Shown: one piece after another, positions 47,321 through 55,976 of the stretch
Position numbering within the stretch: position 1 is the stretch's first letter
How the letters are laid out: each line of letters begins with the position of its first letter
Assembly (NCBI RefSeq): GCF_005938675.2
Contig: NZ_VCCH02000022.1
Coordinates: 1-64,000 of the forward strand
Length of the DNA: 64,000 nt
Source of the DNA: Mycobacterium sp. KBS0706
Lineage (GTDB): Bacteria; Pseudomonadota; Alphaproteobacteria; DSM-16000; Inquilinaceae
Direction of reading: 5' to 3'
The notes under the pieces: generated by a model
The model's database searches: none
What the model was told of the DNA's origin: nothing
Seen by the model: only the letters and a program-made list of their open reading frames with translations
Program-made: the position numbers and the translations under genes

Positions 47321-48241
47321 ATGCTGACCTATGCCGTGCGCCGCATCCTCGGCGCCATCCCGACCATCCTCGTGATCATCGCGATCGCGTTCTTCATGAT
47401 CCGGCTGGCGCCCGGCGGCCCCTTCGCCGGCGACAAGCCGCTGCCGATCGAGATCAAGCGGAACCTGGAGAAGGCCTATCACCTGGATGAGCCGCTCTAC
47501 ATGCAGTTCGGCCGCTATATGGGCAACGTGCTGCAGGGCGATTTCGGGCCGTCGTTCAAATACAAGGACTATTCGGTCAACGACCTGATCTATCAGGGCT
47601 TTCCCTATTCGCTGCAGCTCGGCCTGATCGCGATCGCGATCGCCAGTTTCTTCGGCATCCTGTTCGGCACCATCGCCGCGCTGAAGCAGAATTCCCCCGG
47701 CGACTACGGCACCATGGCGATCGCCATGGTCGGCATCACCATTCCGAATTTCGTCGTGGCACCGCTGCTGATCCTGATCTTCGCCGTGACCTGGCGGGTG
47801 CTGCCCGCGGGTGGCATCGCCGGCGGCTGGACCTCCTTCATCCTGCCGATCATCGCGCTGTCGCTGCCGCCGACCGCCTATATCGCCCGGCTGACCCGGG
47901 CCAGCATGATCGAGGTGCTGCGCTCGAACTTCATCCGCACGGCCCGGGCCAAGGGCCTGCCGGAGCGGATCACCATCGTCCGCCACACGCTGAAGGCCGG
48001 CCTCTTGCCGGTGGTCTCCTATCTCGGCCCCGCCACCGCCGGCATCATCACCGGCTCGGTCGTGATCGAGCAGATCTTCGGCATCCCCGGCATCGGCCGC
48101 TACTTCGTGCAGGCCTCGCTGAACCGCGACTACACGCTGGTGATGGGCACGGTGATCTTCTTCGCCGTGCTGATCATCCTGTTCAATCTCATGGTCGACT
48201 TGCTGTACGGCGCGCTCGACCCGCGCGTGCGCTACGATTGA
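47321..48241 (+). CDS. ABC transporter permease, OppB/DppB type
   Basis: A 306-residue inner membrane permease with six helices. N-terminal signature YAVRRILGAIPTILVIIAIAF, the long extra-cytoplasmic loop (FGRYMGNVLQGDFGPSF), and the EAA loop ARLTRASMIEVLRSNFIRTARAKGL that contacts the ATPase. Part of the peptide importer; 110 bp after the binding protein gene, 10 bp before the second permease. Confidence 0.93.
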   Translation: MLTYAVRRILGAIPTILVIIAIAFFMIRLAPGGPFAGDKPLPIEIKRNLEKAYHLDEPLYMQFGRYMGNVLQGDFGPSFKYKDYSVNDLIYQGFPYSLQLGLIAIAIASFFGILFGTIAALKQNSPGDYGTMAIAMVGITIPNFVVAPLLILIFAVTWRVLPAGGIAGGWTSFILPIIALSLPPTAYIARLTRASMIEVLRSNFIRTARAKGLPERITIVRHTLKAGLLPVVSYLGPATAGIITGSVVIEQIFGIPGIGRYFVQASLNRDYTLVMGTVIFFAVLIILFNLMVDLLYGALDPRVRYD

Positions 48242-48251
48242 GGACGCGGCG

Positions 48252-49169
48252 ATGACCGACGCCACCATCGGAACCCTTCCGCCCCCGGCCGCCAAGCCGA
48301 TCAAAGGCCGCAGCCTGTGGCAGGACGCCTGGCGGCGCTTGCGCGGCAACAAGGCGGCCATCGCCAGCGTCGCGGTGCTGGCCCTGATCGCGATCGCCTG
48401 CATCGTCGGGCCCTATCTCCTGCCTTGGGGGCTGGACGAGGTCGACTACACCGCCTTCACCGCACCGCCGAGCTTCGCGGCCGCGGACGACGGCACCGCC
48501 GCGCATTATTTCGGCACCGAGGCGAATGGCCGCGACCTGCTGGTCCGCACCCTCTATGGCGGCCAGATCTCGCTGATGGTCGGCATCGTCGGCACCCTGG
48601 TCAGCCTGATCATCGGCGTGGCCTATGGCGCAACCTCCGGCTTCCTGGGCGGCCGGGTCGACAGCATGATGATGCGCGTCGTCGACGTGCTGTATTCGCT
48701 GCCGTTCATGTTCTTCGTCATCCTGCTGATGGTGTTCTTCGGCCGGCACATCTTCCTGATCTTCGTCGCCATCGGCGCGGTGAACTGGCTGGACATGGCG
48801 CGCATCGTCCGGGGCCAGACCCTGTCGATCAAGCGCAAGGAATACATCGAGGCGGCGCATGCCTGCGGCGTGTCGAGCTGGGGCATCATCCGCAAGCACG
48901 TGATCCCGAACACGCTCGGTCCCGTCATCGTCTACATGTCGCTGACCGTGCCGCAGGTGATCCTGCTGGAAAGCTTCCTGTCCTTCCTCGGCCTCGGGGT
49001 GCAGGAGCCGATGACGAGCTGGGGCGTGCTGATCTCGGAAGGCGCCCGCAGCATGACCATCGCCTGGTGGATGCTGGTGTTCCCGGCCGTGTTCCTGGCC
49101 GTCACCCTGTTCTGCCTCAACTTCATCGGGGACGGGCTGCGCGACGCCCTCGACCCGCGCGATCGCTGA
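48252..49169 (+). CDS. ABC transporter permease, OppC/DppC type
   Basis: A 305-residue permease. An N-terminal RLRGNKAAIASVAVLALIAI helix, a domain with HYFGTEANGRDLLVRTLYGGQ, and the EAA loop DMARIVRGQTLSIKRKEYIEAAHACG. Partner of the OppB-type permease in the heterodimer channel. Overlap-free, 4 bp before the first ATPase gene. Confidence 0.93.
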   Translation: MTDATIGTLPPPAAKPIKGRSLWQDAWRRLRGNKAAIASVAVLALIAIACIVGPYLLPWGLDEVDYTAFTAPPSFAAADDGTAAHYFGTEANGRDLLVRTLYGGQISLMVGIVGTLVSLIIGVAYGATSGFLGGRVDSMMMRVVDVLYSLPFMFFVILLMVFFGRHIFLIFVAIGAVNWLDMARIVRGQTLSIKRKEYIEAAHACGVSSWGIIRKHVIPNTLGPVIVYMSLTVPQVILLESFLSFLGLGVQEPMTSWGVLISEGARSMTIAWWMLVFPAVFLAVTLFCLNFIGDGLRDALDPRDR

Positions 49170-49173
49170 GCTC

Positions 49174-50286
<1,113 letters not shown>

Positions 50287-50296
50287 GGCCCGCGCC

Positions 50297-51334
50297 ATGA
50301 CCGATACCCTCCCCTCGGACGGCAAGCCGATCCTGTCGGTGCGCGACCTGCGCGTGCATTTCTCGATGCCGAAGCGGCACATCTGGTCCAGCCACCGCGA
50401 CAGCCTGAAGGCGGTTGACGGCGTCAGCTTCGACCTCAAGGCCGGCGAGACGCTTGGCATCGTCGGCGAATCCGGCTGCGGCAAGTCGACCCTCGGCCGC
50501 GCCGTGCTGCAGCTGATCCCGCCGACCGCGGGCCAGGTGGTGTGGATGGGCGAGAACATCGCCAATCTCGACAGCCACGCCATGCGCGAGAAGCGGCAGG
50601 ACCTGCAGATCATCTTCCAGGACCCGCTGGCCTCGCTGAATCCACGCATGACCGTGGGCGAGATCATCGGCGAGCCGCTCGACGTGTTCGAAGGCAAGCT
50701 GAGCAAGACGGAACGCCGGGCCAAGGTCGAGGAGATCATGGGCCTGGTCGGCCTGCGGCCGGAGATGATCAACCGCTATCCGCACGAATTTTCCGGCGGC
50801 CAGGCGCAACGCATCGGCATCGCCCGGGCGATGATCCTGAACCCGAAGCTGATCGTGTGCGACGAGCCGGTCTCGGCCCTCGACGTCTCGATCCAGAGCC
50901 AGATCGTCAACCTCTTGATGCGGCTGCAGCGCCAGTTCGGGCTGTCGCTGATCTTCATCAGCCACGACCTGTCGGTGGTGCGCCACATCAGCCACCGGAT
51001 CATGGTGCTGTATCTCGGCAAGCTGGCCGAGATCGCCGACCGCGACGACATCTACGACAATCCGCGCCACCCCTACACCCAGGCGCTGATCTCGGCGGTG
51101 CCGCTGCCCGACCCGGATGCGGAGCGCAGCAAGAAGCGGATCGTGCTGACCGGCGACCTGCCGAGCCCGCTGAACCCGCCCACCGGCTGCTATTTCCGCA
51201 CCCGCTGCCCGAAGGCGCAGGACCTGTGCGCCCAGGTGGCGCCGCAGCTGACCGATGTCGGCAGCCCCGGCCACCAGGCCGCCTGCCACTTCTGGGACAC
51301 CCCGACCCCGGCCCGGCGCGACGCGGCGGCGTAG
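50297..51334 (+). CDS. ABC transporter ATP-binding protein, OppF/DppF type
   Basis: A 345-residue ATPase, second member of the pair. Walker A GESGCGKST, signature FSGGQAQRIGIARAM, Walker B LIVCDEPVSALD, and the oligopeptide C-terminal domain with CYFRTRCPKAQDLC. Last gene of the importer operon, ended by the terminator at 51484. Confidence 0.94.
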   Translation: MTDTLPSDGKPILSVRDLRVHFSMPKRHIWSSHRDSLKAVDGVSFDLKAGETLGIVGESGCGKSTLGRAVLQLIPPTAGQVVWMGENIANLDSHAMREKRQDLQIIFQDPLASLNPRMTVGEIIGEPLDVFEGKLSKTERRAKVEEIMGLVGLRPEMINRYPHEFSGGQAQRIGIARAMILNPKLIVCDEPVSALDVSIQSQIVNLLMRLQRQFGLSLIFISHDLSVVRHISHRIMVLYLGKLAEIADRDDIYDNPRHPYTQALISAVPLPDPDAERSKKRIVLTGDLPSPLNPPTGCYFRTRCPKAQDLCAQVAPQLTDVGSPGHQAACHFWDTPTPARRDAAA

Positions 51335-51355
51335 GACCGCAGCCTGAATTATCGA

Positions 51356-51443
51356 CCCGTCATGGCGAGCCCCGCAGGGGCGTGGCCATCAGGGGCACGG
51401 GGCCTATGGATGGCCACGTCGCTACGCTCCTCGCCATGACGGG
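51356..51443. repeat. Nested palindromic element, family A copy 3
   Basis: 88 bp with 14-bp outer arms CCCGTCATGGCGAG and CTCGCCATGACGGG and an inner pair CGTGGCCAT and ATGGCCACG around a GGGGC/GGCC core. Same layout as 26331 and 32688. Sits directly after the importer operon and just ahead of the terminator. Confidence 0.85.
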
Positions 51444-51483
51444 GATGGGCTTGAAAGGCGGGCTTCCGAGGTCCGGTTGCAAT

Positions 51484-51517
51484 AAAAAGGGCGCCGGAAA
51501 CCGGCGCCCTTTTTTAT
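51484..51517. terminator. Strong bidirectional rho-independent terminator
   Basis: AAAAAGGGCGCCGG pairs with CCGGCGCCCTTTTT (14-bp stem, three-base loop, positions 51484-51514), with T runs on the plus side and A runs giving Ts on the minus side. It ends the importer operon and, from the minus strand, the DJ-1-like gene that converges on it. Confidence 0.92.
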
Positions 51518-51537
51518 TTGGTCCTGGTCCCGGAGGA

Positions 51538-52116
51538 TCAGGCGGCCGCGGCCAGCGAGGCGGCGACGGTCGTGAAATGCTCGACGATCGCGTCCTTGAA
51601 CGCGGGCATGTCGAGGTCGTCGCGGGCGGTGATCAGGCTGCCGTCCACCACCACGGTCTCGGCCTCGTCGGCCAGCTTGGCGCCGGCGGCCTCGAGCGTC
51701 TCGCGGACGCTGTCATTGGCGACGACGGTGCGGCCCTGGATCCGCTCGGACAGCGCCAGCAGCTGCGGCGCGACGCCGAGAGCGGCGATCGGCTTGCCGG
51801 CATCGGCGAAGCCGCGGAGGATGCGCTTGGTGTGCGGGTTGGCGGCCAGCTTGGCCACGCCGCGCTCACCCCCCGGGATCAGGACGGCATCGAAATCCGC
51901 GGCCAGCGCGTTCGACAGCGGCACGTCGACGGCGAAGTAGTGGCCCCAGGCCTTCTCATGCCAGCCATTGACCAGCCCCTGCTCGGTCGAGACGATCTTC
52001 AGGGTGGCGCCGGCGGCGAGCAGGGCCCGCTGCGGCTCGGTCATCTGGACTTCCTCGAACCCGTTCGACACGAGGATGGCGATCGTCTTGCCGGCGAGAG
52101 GCTTGTCGTTCTGCAT
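51538..52116 (-). CDS. DJ-1/PfpI family protein lacking the catalytic cysteine
   Basis: A 192-residue PfpI/YraA-like protein. Fold marks: KTIAILVSNGFEEVQMTEPQ, DAVLIPGGERG and RDDLDMPAFKDAIVEHF. At the nucleophile elbow, where family enzymes have A-I-C-H-G-P, this protein reads ALGVAPQLL, so both the Cys and the adjacent His are replaced. A glyoxalase or protease activity by the usual mechanism is therefore unlikely. The GAxE/E15-type acidic residue (GFEEVQ) is kept. The ATG at 52116 follows AAGGGAGAATAATAC. Confidence 0.85.
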   Translation of the reverse strand: MQNDKPLAGKTIAILVSNGFEEVQMTEPQRALLAAGATLKIVSTEQGLVNGWHEKAWGHYFAVDVPLSNALAADFDAVLIPGGERGVAKLAANPHTKRILRGFADAGKPIAALGVAPQLLALSERIQGRTVVANDSVRETLEAAGAKLADEAETVVVDGSLITARDDLDMPAFKDAIVEHFTTVAASLAAAA

Positions 52117-52480
52117 GTATTATTCTCCCTTGCTGAAGCCGGTCCCGGCGGATCCCCTCCGGACCCACATGGTGTGGCCTTACGGACGCGCACGAGACGT
52201 CGTCCTGCGCTGCGGATCGCGTGTCGCGGGGCAGCGGCGAAACCATGCCGGGATGGTGATTGAATTCGATCGTAGAAGTGGCGGCGCCGAGATCGAAAGT
52301 CAATGGCGGACACCCATCGCATGGGTGCATTGCACAATGCTGGGGCTCGCCCCGCTTCCGAAACCCTCGCCCCGATATAGAAACCGCCGCCCCGGAGGGC
52401 GGCGGTTGGAGTTGAACGTTCGGTGAGGCGCCGGTCTTGAGTGCCGGCACTCGCGGATCACCGCGACGAAATGGTCGGTG
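52117..52480. other. Intergenic region with hairpin and paired palindromes
   Basis: A gene-poor stretch upstream of the DJ-1-like gene. It holds a hairpin at 52382-52407 after the 31-residue ORF, two adjacent perfect palindromes ACCCATCGCATGGGT (52312-52326) and GCATTGCACAATGC (52327-52340), and the leader of the DJ-1-like gene. A short open frame across it has no start with ribosome site and is not called. Confidence 0.5.
52382..52407 (-). terminator. Hairpin downstream of the 31-residue ORF
   Basis: AACCGCCGCCC (52382-52392) pairs with GGGCGGCGGTT (52397-52407), four-base loop. On the minus strand it is followed by TCTATATC, a weak T tract, so termination is plausible but not certain. Confidence 0.5.
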
Positions 52481-52576
52481 TCAGGCCGGCAGACCGGAGG
52501 TTGCCGACATCGCCCGATCCGACGCACGTCCCATCAGGGCCGCCACGGAGATCATGGTCACCGGAGCGCTAGACAT
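52481..52576 (-). CDS. Small protein of 31 residues with an ideal ribosome binding site
   Basis: An ORF too short for usual gene finders. AAGGAGGTGATCC, fully complementary to the 16S rRNA tail, precedes its ATG at 52576 with seven bases between GGAGG and ATG. The product begins MSSAPVTMISVAALMGRASD and ends TSGLPA; no helix long enough for a membrane span and no family recognised. It starts 77 bp after the DUF1345 gene on the same strand, and a hairpin follows about 75 bp after its stop. Confidence 0.5.
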   Translation of the reverse strand: MSSAPVTMISVAALMGRASDRAMSATSGLPA

Positions 52577-52652
52577 CGGATCACCTCCTTTCGTTTGTTG
52601 CACCTGCGATAAAGGTCGGGCGAATGGGCGGCCCTGTCAAGGGCGGGATCGA

Positions 52653-53261
52653 TCAGTTCGCCAGGCCGGCCGCGATATTGACCGCCAGCGCCAGGATCAC
52701 GGCGTTGAAGAAGAAGGACAGGATACCGTGGCCGAGAGTCATCCGGCGCATGGTCGAATCGGTCACCTGCACATCCGAGACCTGGGCCGTCATGCCGATG
52801 ACGAAGGAAAAGTAGAGGAAGTCCCACACGCCCGGCTCCTCATCGCCCGGGAACTCCAGCCCGCGCGCATCCTGGCGTTTGCCGTGCCCGCCCTCCGCCT
52901 TGCCGTAATAGAGATGGGCATAGCGGAAGGTGAACACCGTGTGCAGCGTGGCCCAGCCCAGCGCCACGCCGGCGACCGCCAGCACCAGATGCAGCGGCGC
53001 CGGCCCCTGCGCCTGGTTCAGCAGGCTGAAGATCGAGGCCACGCCGAGGCCGGCCGCGATCATCGTGATCAGCACGATCAGCGGCAGCCCCTCATCGTCG
53101 ATATCGGCGCGATGCCGGAAGGACTCGGGCGTCACATGCCGGGCCAGGACCACGGTCCAGGCGAGATACAGGCCGAAGAAGGCATCGCCGGCGACGACGA
53201 CGGCGATCGGGCCGCCGGCCCTGCCGCCCAGGGCGAACCAGAGCGCCACCCCCAGCAGCAC
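52653..53261 (-). CDS. DUF1345 family membrane protein
   Basis: A membrane protein of about 200 residues with five predicted helices. Family signature: [30 protein letters not shown] and [15 protein letters not shown], with RYAHLYYG. Function unknown. The GTG at 53261 is the first common start codon but would begin inside helix 1; the same frame continues upstream with [22 protein letters not shown], which resembles the normal N-terminus, and GGGAGG sits five bases before a CTG at 53315. Use of CTG is likely but unproven. Confidence 0.8.
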   Translation of the reverse strand: MLLGVALWFALGGRAGGPIAVVVAGDAFFGLYLAWTVVLARHVTPESFRHRADIDDEGLPLIVLITMIAAGLGVASIFSLLNQAQGPAPLHLVLAVAGVALGWATLHTVFTFRYAHLYYGKAEGGHGKRQDARGLEFPGDEEPGVWDFLYFSFVIGMTAQVSDVQVTDSTMRRMTLGHGILSFFFNAVILALAVNIAAGLAN

Positions 53262-53389
53262 GCCGGCATAGAAGCGGGTGTGGTGCCGCAGATGGTTGCG
53301 GATCGAGCCGAGCAGGGCGGCCTCCCTTCGCAGGATCGTAGCTGCGAGAAAGGCATTCCGCTGCCCGGCTGTCCAGAGAGTCGTCTCGC

Positions 53390-54547
53390 CTAGCCGAAAC
53401 GCTTGGCCAGCCGCGCCAGCGCCTCGTCCAGCACCGCATCCTGCTTGGAAAAGCAGAAGCGGGCCACGGTCGAGAGCGGGGACTCGGCGTAGAAGGCCGA
53501 GACCGGGATGGCGGCGACGCCGACCTCCTCGATCAGGTGCCGGCAGAAGGCCTGGTCGTCGCCGTTGAAGCCGGTCGAGCCGATGTCGAGATTGACGAAA
53601 TAGGTGCCGTCGCAGGGCAGCACCCCGAGCCCGAGCCGGGTGAGGCCGGCGGCGAAGCGGTCGCGCTTGCCCTGCAGCTCGGCGACGAGCCCGTCATAAT
53701 AGTCGTCGCCCTTGGCCAGGCCGTAGGCCACGGCGGCCTGCAGGTTCGGCGGCGTGGTGAAGGTCAGGAACTGGTGCGCCTTGCCCAGCAGCGTCGCCAG
53801 CGCCGGCGCGGCGGTGATGTAGCCGACCTTCCAGCCGGTCAGCGAGAAGGTCTTGCCGGCCGAGCCGATCTTCAGGCAGCGGTCGCGCATGCCGGGCCGG
53901 GCGATCAGCGGCTGGTGCCGCCGGCCGTCGAACACCAGGTGCTCGTAGACCTCGTCGCAGATGGCGTAGGCGTCGGAGCCCTCGACGAATTCGGCCAGCA
54001 GGTCGAGCTCGGCCGCGCCGAACACCTTGGCCGCCGGGTTCAGCGGGTTGTTGAACAGCACCGCCTTGGTCCGCGGCGAGAAGGCGCGGGCCAGCGCCGC
54101 CCGGTCGAAGGACCAGCCGGGCGGCGTCAGATGGACGAATCTCGGCACGCCGCCGGCGCGGCGGACCAGCGGCAGATAGGCGTCGTAGAGCGGCTCGAAC
54201 AGCACCACCTCGTCGCCCGGCTCGATCAGCGCGAACAGCGCCGCCGCCAGCGCCTCGGTGGCGCCGGAGGTGACCACGACCTCGCTGTCGGGGTCGACCT
54301 CGAGCCCGTAGAAGCGCTTGTCATGCGCCGCCACGGCCTGGCGCAGCTCGGGCAGGCCGAGCATCGGCGGATACTGGTTCCAGCCATCGGTGACGGCGGT
54401 GGCGGCGACCCGAAGCACGTCCTCCGGCCCGCGCCCGTCCGGGAAGCCCTGGCCGAGATTGACCGCGCCGTGCTGCCGCGCCAGCCGGGACATGACCTCG
54501 AACACTGTGGTGCCGAGGCCGGAGAAGATGGCGTTTCCGGGTTTCAT
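53390..54547 (-). CDS. PLP-dependent aminotransferase (methionine/kynurenine aminotransferase type)
   Basis: A 385-residue fold-type I aminotransferase. The PLP lysine is in [15 protein letters not shown] (about residue 233); [14 protein letters not shown], the [11 protein letters not shown] segment, and [12 protein letters not shown] are standard. These fit the YbdL/CCBL-like group that transaminates methionine, aromatic amino acids or kynurenine. The ATG at 54547 gives the [17 protein letters not shown]-terminus. It lies 22 bp after the next upstream hypothetical gene on the same strand. Confidence 0.9.
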   Translation of the reverse strand: MKPGNAIFSGLGTTVFEVMSRLARQHGAVNLGQGFPDGRGPEDVLRVAATAVTDGWNQYPPMLGLPELRQAVAAHDKRFYGLEVDPDSEVVVTSGATEALAAALFALIEPGDEVVLFEPLYDAYLPLVRRAGGVPRFVHLTPPGWSFDRAALARAFSPRTKAVLFNNPLNPAAKVFGAAELDLLAEFVEGSDAYAICDEVYEHLVFDGRRHQPLIARPGMRDRCLKIGSAGKTFSLTGWKVGYITAAPALATLLGKAHQFLTFTTPPNLQAAVAYGLAKGDDYYDGLVAELQGKRDRFAAGLTRLGLGVLPCDGTYFVNLDIGSTGFNGDDQAFCRHLIEEVGVAAIPVSAFYAESPLSTVARFCFSKQDAVLDEALARLAKRFG

Positions 54548-54569
54548 CTGATGGCTCAGGCCGCTGGTG

Positions 54570-55196
54570 TCAGTGCCGGGTGACCTCGACGTCGTCGAGC
54601 TCCTCGTCCTCCGGCCCCTCCTCGACCACGTCCAGCATCTCCTCGAACCGGTCGAGCAGGTCGGAATAGTCGCGGTTGGCGCGCAGGAACTTGCGGAACG
54701 CCTTGTCGTTGCGGATGTCCGCGTCGAACCAGGCATCGGCGGCGCGCTGGTGCTCCGGATGGGCCGAGAGGTGGTAGAAGGCTGCCTGCTCGACGGTGCT
54801 GACCTCACGCTCGTCCAGCATCTCCAGCACCGCACCGACATAGGTCGGCAGGCCGGTCAGGAAGGCGATCTCGTTGGCCGCGGCGGCCAGCTCGTCCTCA
54901 TCCAGCGGCTCGTCCAGCGCCTCGCCGGCGGCGGCCGCGGCGGCCTGGGCAGCTTCCTCCATCTTGCGGATCTCGTCACGCAGCGCGGCGAAGTCGCTGT
55001 CGTCGCCGATCAGCGCCTCGTTCGGCGTGCCGCCGATCGCCGCCTCGATCGCCAGCAGCGTGTCGAGCAGCTTGCGCTTGCGCACCACCCAATTGGCACC
55101 GCTGCGGACGTCCTCGGCGATCGACCGCAGCCGCTCCTGCTCCTCCGGCGCCATGTCGGCGAGCAGCGATGTTTCGGGCTTGGCTATCGCAGTCAC
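54570..55196 (-). CDS. Hypothetical acidic protein, 208 residues
   Basis: Family not recognised. Predicted almost entirely helical and strongly acidic at the end (VVEEGPEDEELDDVEV); a low-complexity Ala stretch (AAQAAAAAAGEALDEPLDED) lies near residue 95. No signal peptide, no cysteine. The start ATG at 55196 is divergent from def (55316). Cotranscription with the aminotransferase gene (22 bp gap) suggests a shared unit. Confidence 0.7.
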   Translation of the reverse strand: MTAIAKPETSLLADMAPEEQERLRSIAEDVRSGANWVVRKRKLLDTLLAIEAAIGGTPNEALIGDDSDFAALRDEIRKMEEAAQAAAAAAGEALDEPLDEDELAAAANEIAFLTGLPTYVGAVLEMLDEREVSTVEQAAFYHLSAHPEHQRAADAWFDADIRNDKAFRKFLRANRDYSDLLDRFEEMLDVVEEGPEDEELDDVEVTRH

Positions 55197-55315
55197 GGCT
55201 CTCGTCCTGTGTCGTCGCTCTGTCGCGCCCGGCGGCGCGCGCGCACCCTAACACAACAGCTCTGCCGATGGCGAAGCTTGACCCCTGTTCGCCGCATGCC
55301 TATCTGGATCGCGCC

Positions 55316-55831
55316 ATGGCCAAGCTCCCGATCCTGATCGCCCCCGATTCCCGTCTCAAGACCAAGGCGAAGCCGGTCGCCGCGGTGGATGACCGCGTCC
55401 GCCGGCTGGCCGACGACATGCTGGAGACGATGTATGCCGCGCCGGGCATCGGCCTCGCCGCGCCGCAGATCGGCGTGCTGGAGCGGATCATCGTCATCGA
55501 TGTCGCCGGCAAGGACGAGCCGCCGGCGCCGCTGCGCCTGATCAACCCGGAGATCACCTGGGCGTCGGAGGAGCTGCAGACGGCCGAGGAAGGCTGCCTG
55601 TCGCTGCCCGAGCAATGGGCCGAGGTGGTGCGTCCCGCCGAGGTGAAGGTCCGCTACCTGGACGAGACCGGCGCGCCGCAGGAGATGCAGGCGACCGGCC
55701 TGCTGGCCACCTGCGTGCAGCACGAGATCGACCATCTGAACGGTGTGCTGTTCGTCGACCATATCTCGGCGCTGCGCCGGAACATGATCCTGCGCAAGGT
55801 CCAGAAGTGGAAGAAGGACCACGCGTCGTAA
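55316..55831 (+). CDS. def: Peptide deformylase
   Basis: A 171-residue Fe(II)-type deformylase that removes the N-formyl group from new proteins. All three motifs are present: GIGLAAPQ, EGCLSLPEQ with the metal Cys, and QHEIDHLNG with both metal His and catalytic Glu. An in-frame ATG at 55268 would add 16 residues starting MAKLDPCSPH; I prefer 55316 because the family starts MAKLPIL-like there. No fmt gene follows, so the usual def-fmt pair is broken; a palindromic element follows instead. Confidence 0.95.
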   Translation: MAKLPILIAPDSRLKTKAKPVAAVDDRVRRLADDMLETMYAAPGIGLAAPQIGVLERIIVIDVAGKDEPPAPLRLINPEITWASEELQTAEEGCLSLPEQWAEVVRPAEVKVRYLDETGAPQEMQATGLLATCVQHEIDHLNGVLFVDHISALRRNMILRKVQKWKKDHAS

Positions 55832-55870
55832 CGGCGCGGGGCTCTCGCAGACCCACTCCTGTTCCCTTTC

Positions 55871-55947
55871 TGTCACTGCCGCGCCTGACCCGGCAATCCA
55901 GAAGGTCTCGACAGACTCTGGATGCCCGGGTCAAGCCCGGGCATGAC
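55871..55947. repeat. Palindromic element, family C
   Basis: 77 bp with the arms CTGACCCGGCAATCCAG at the left and CTGGATGCCCGGGTCAAG at the right, both with internal near-symmetry, ending in GGGCATGAC. It has the same overall plan as the family A elements but different sequence. Lies between def and the convergent exported protein gene. Confidence 0.75.
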
Positions 55948-55976
55948 AAAAGGGGGGGAGCGGAACAGCCCCCTCC

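Noticed and set aside
52300-52527. 75-codon minus-strand open frame over the 31-residue ORF
   Set aside because: No ribosome binding site, crosses the hairpin at 52382, and its sequence is typical GC-rich noise.
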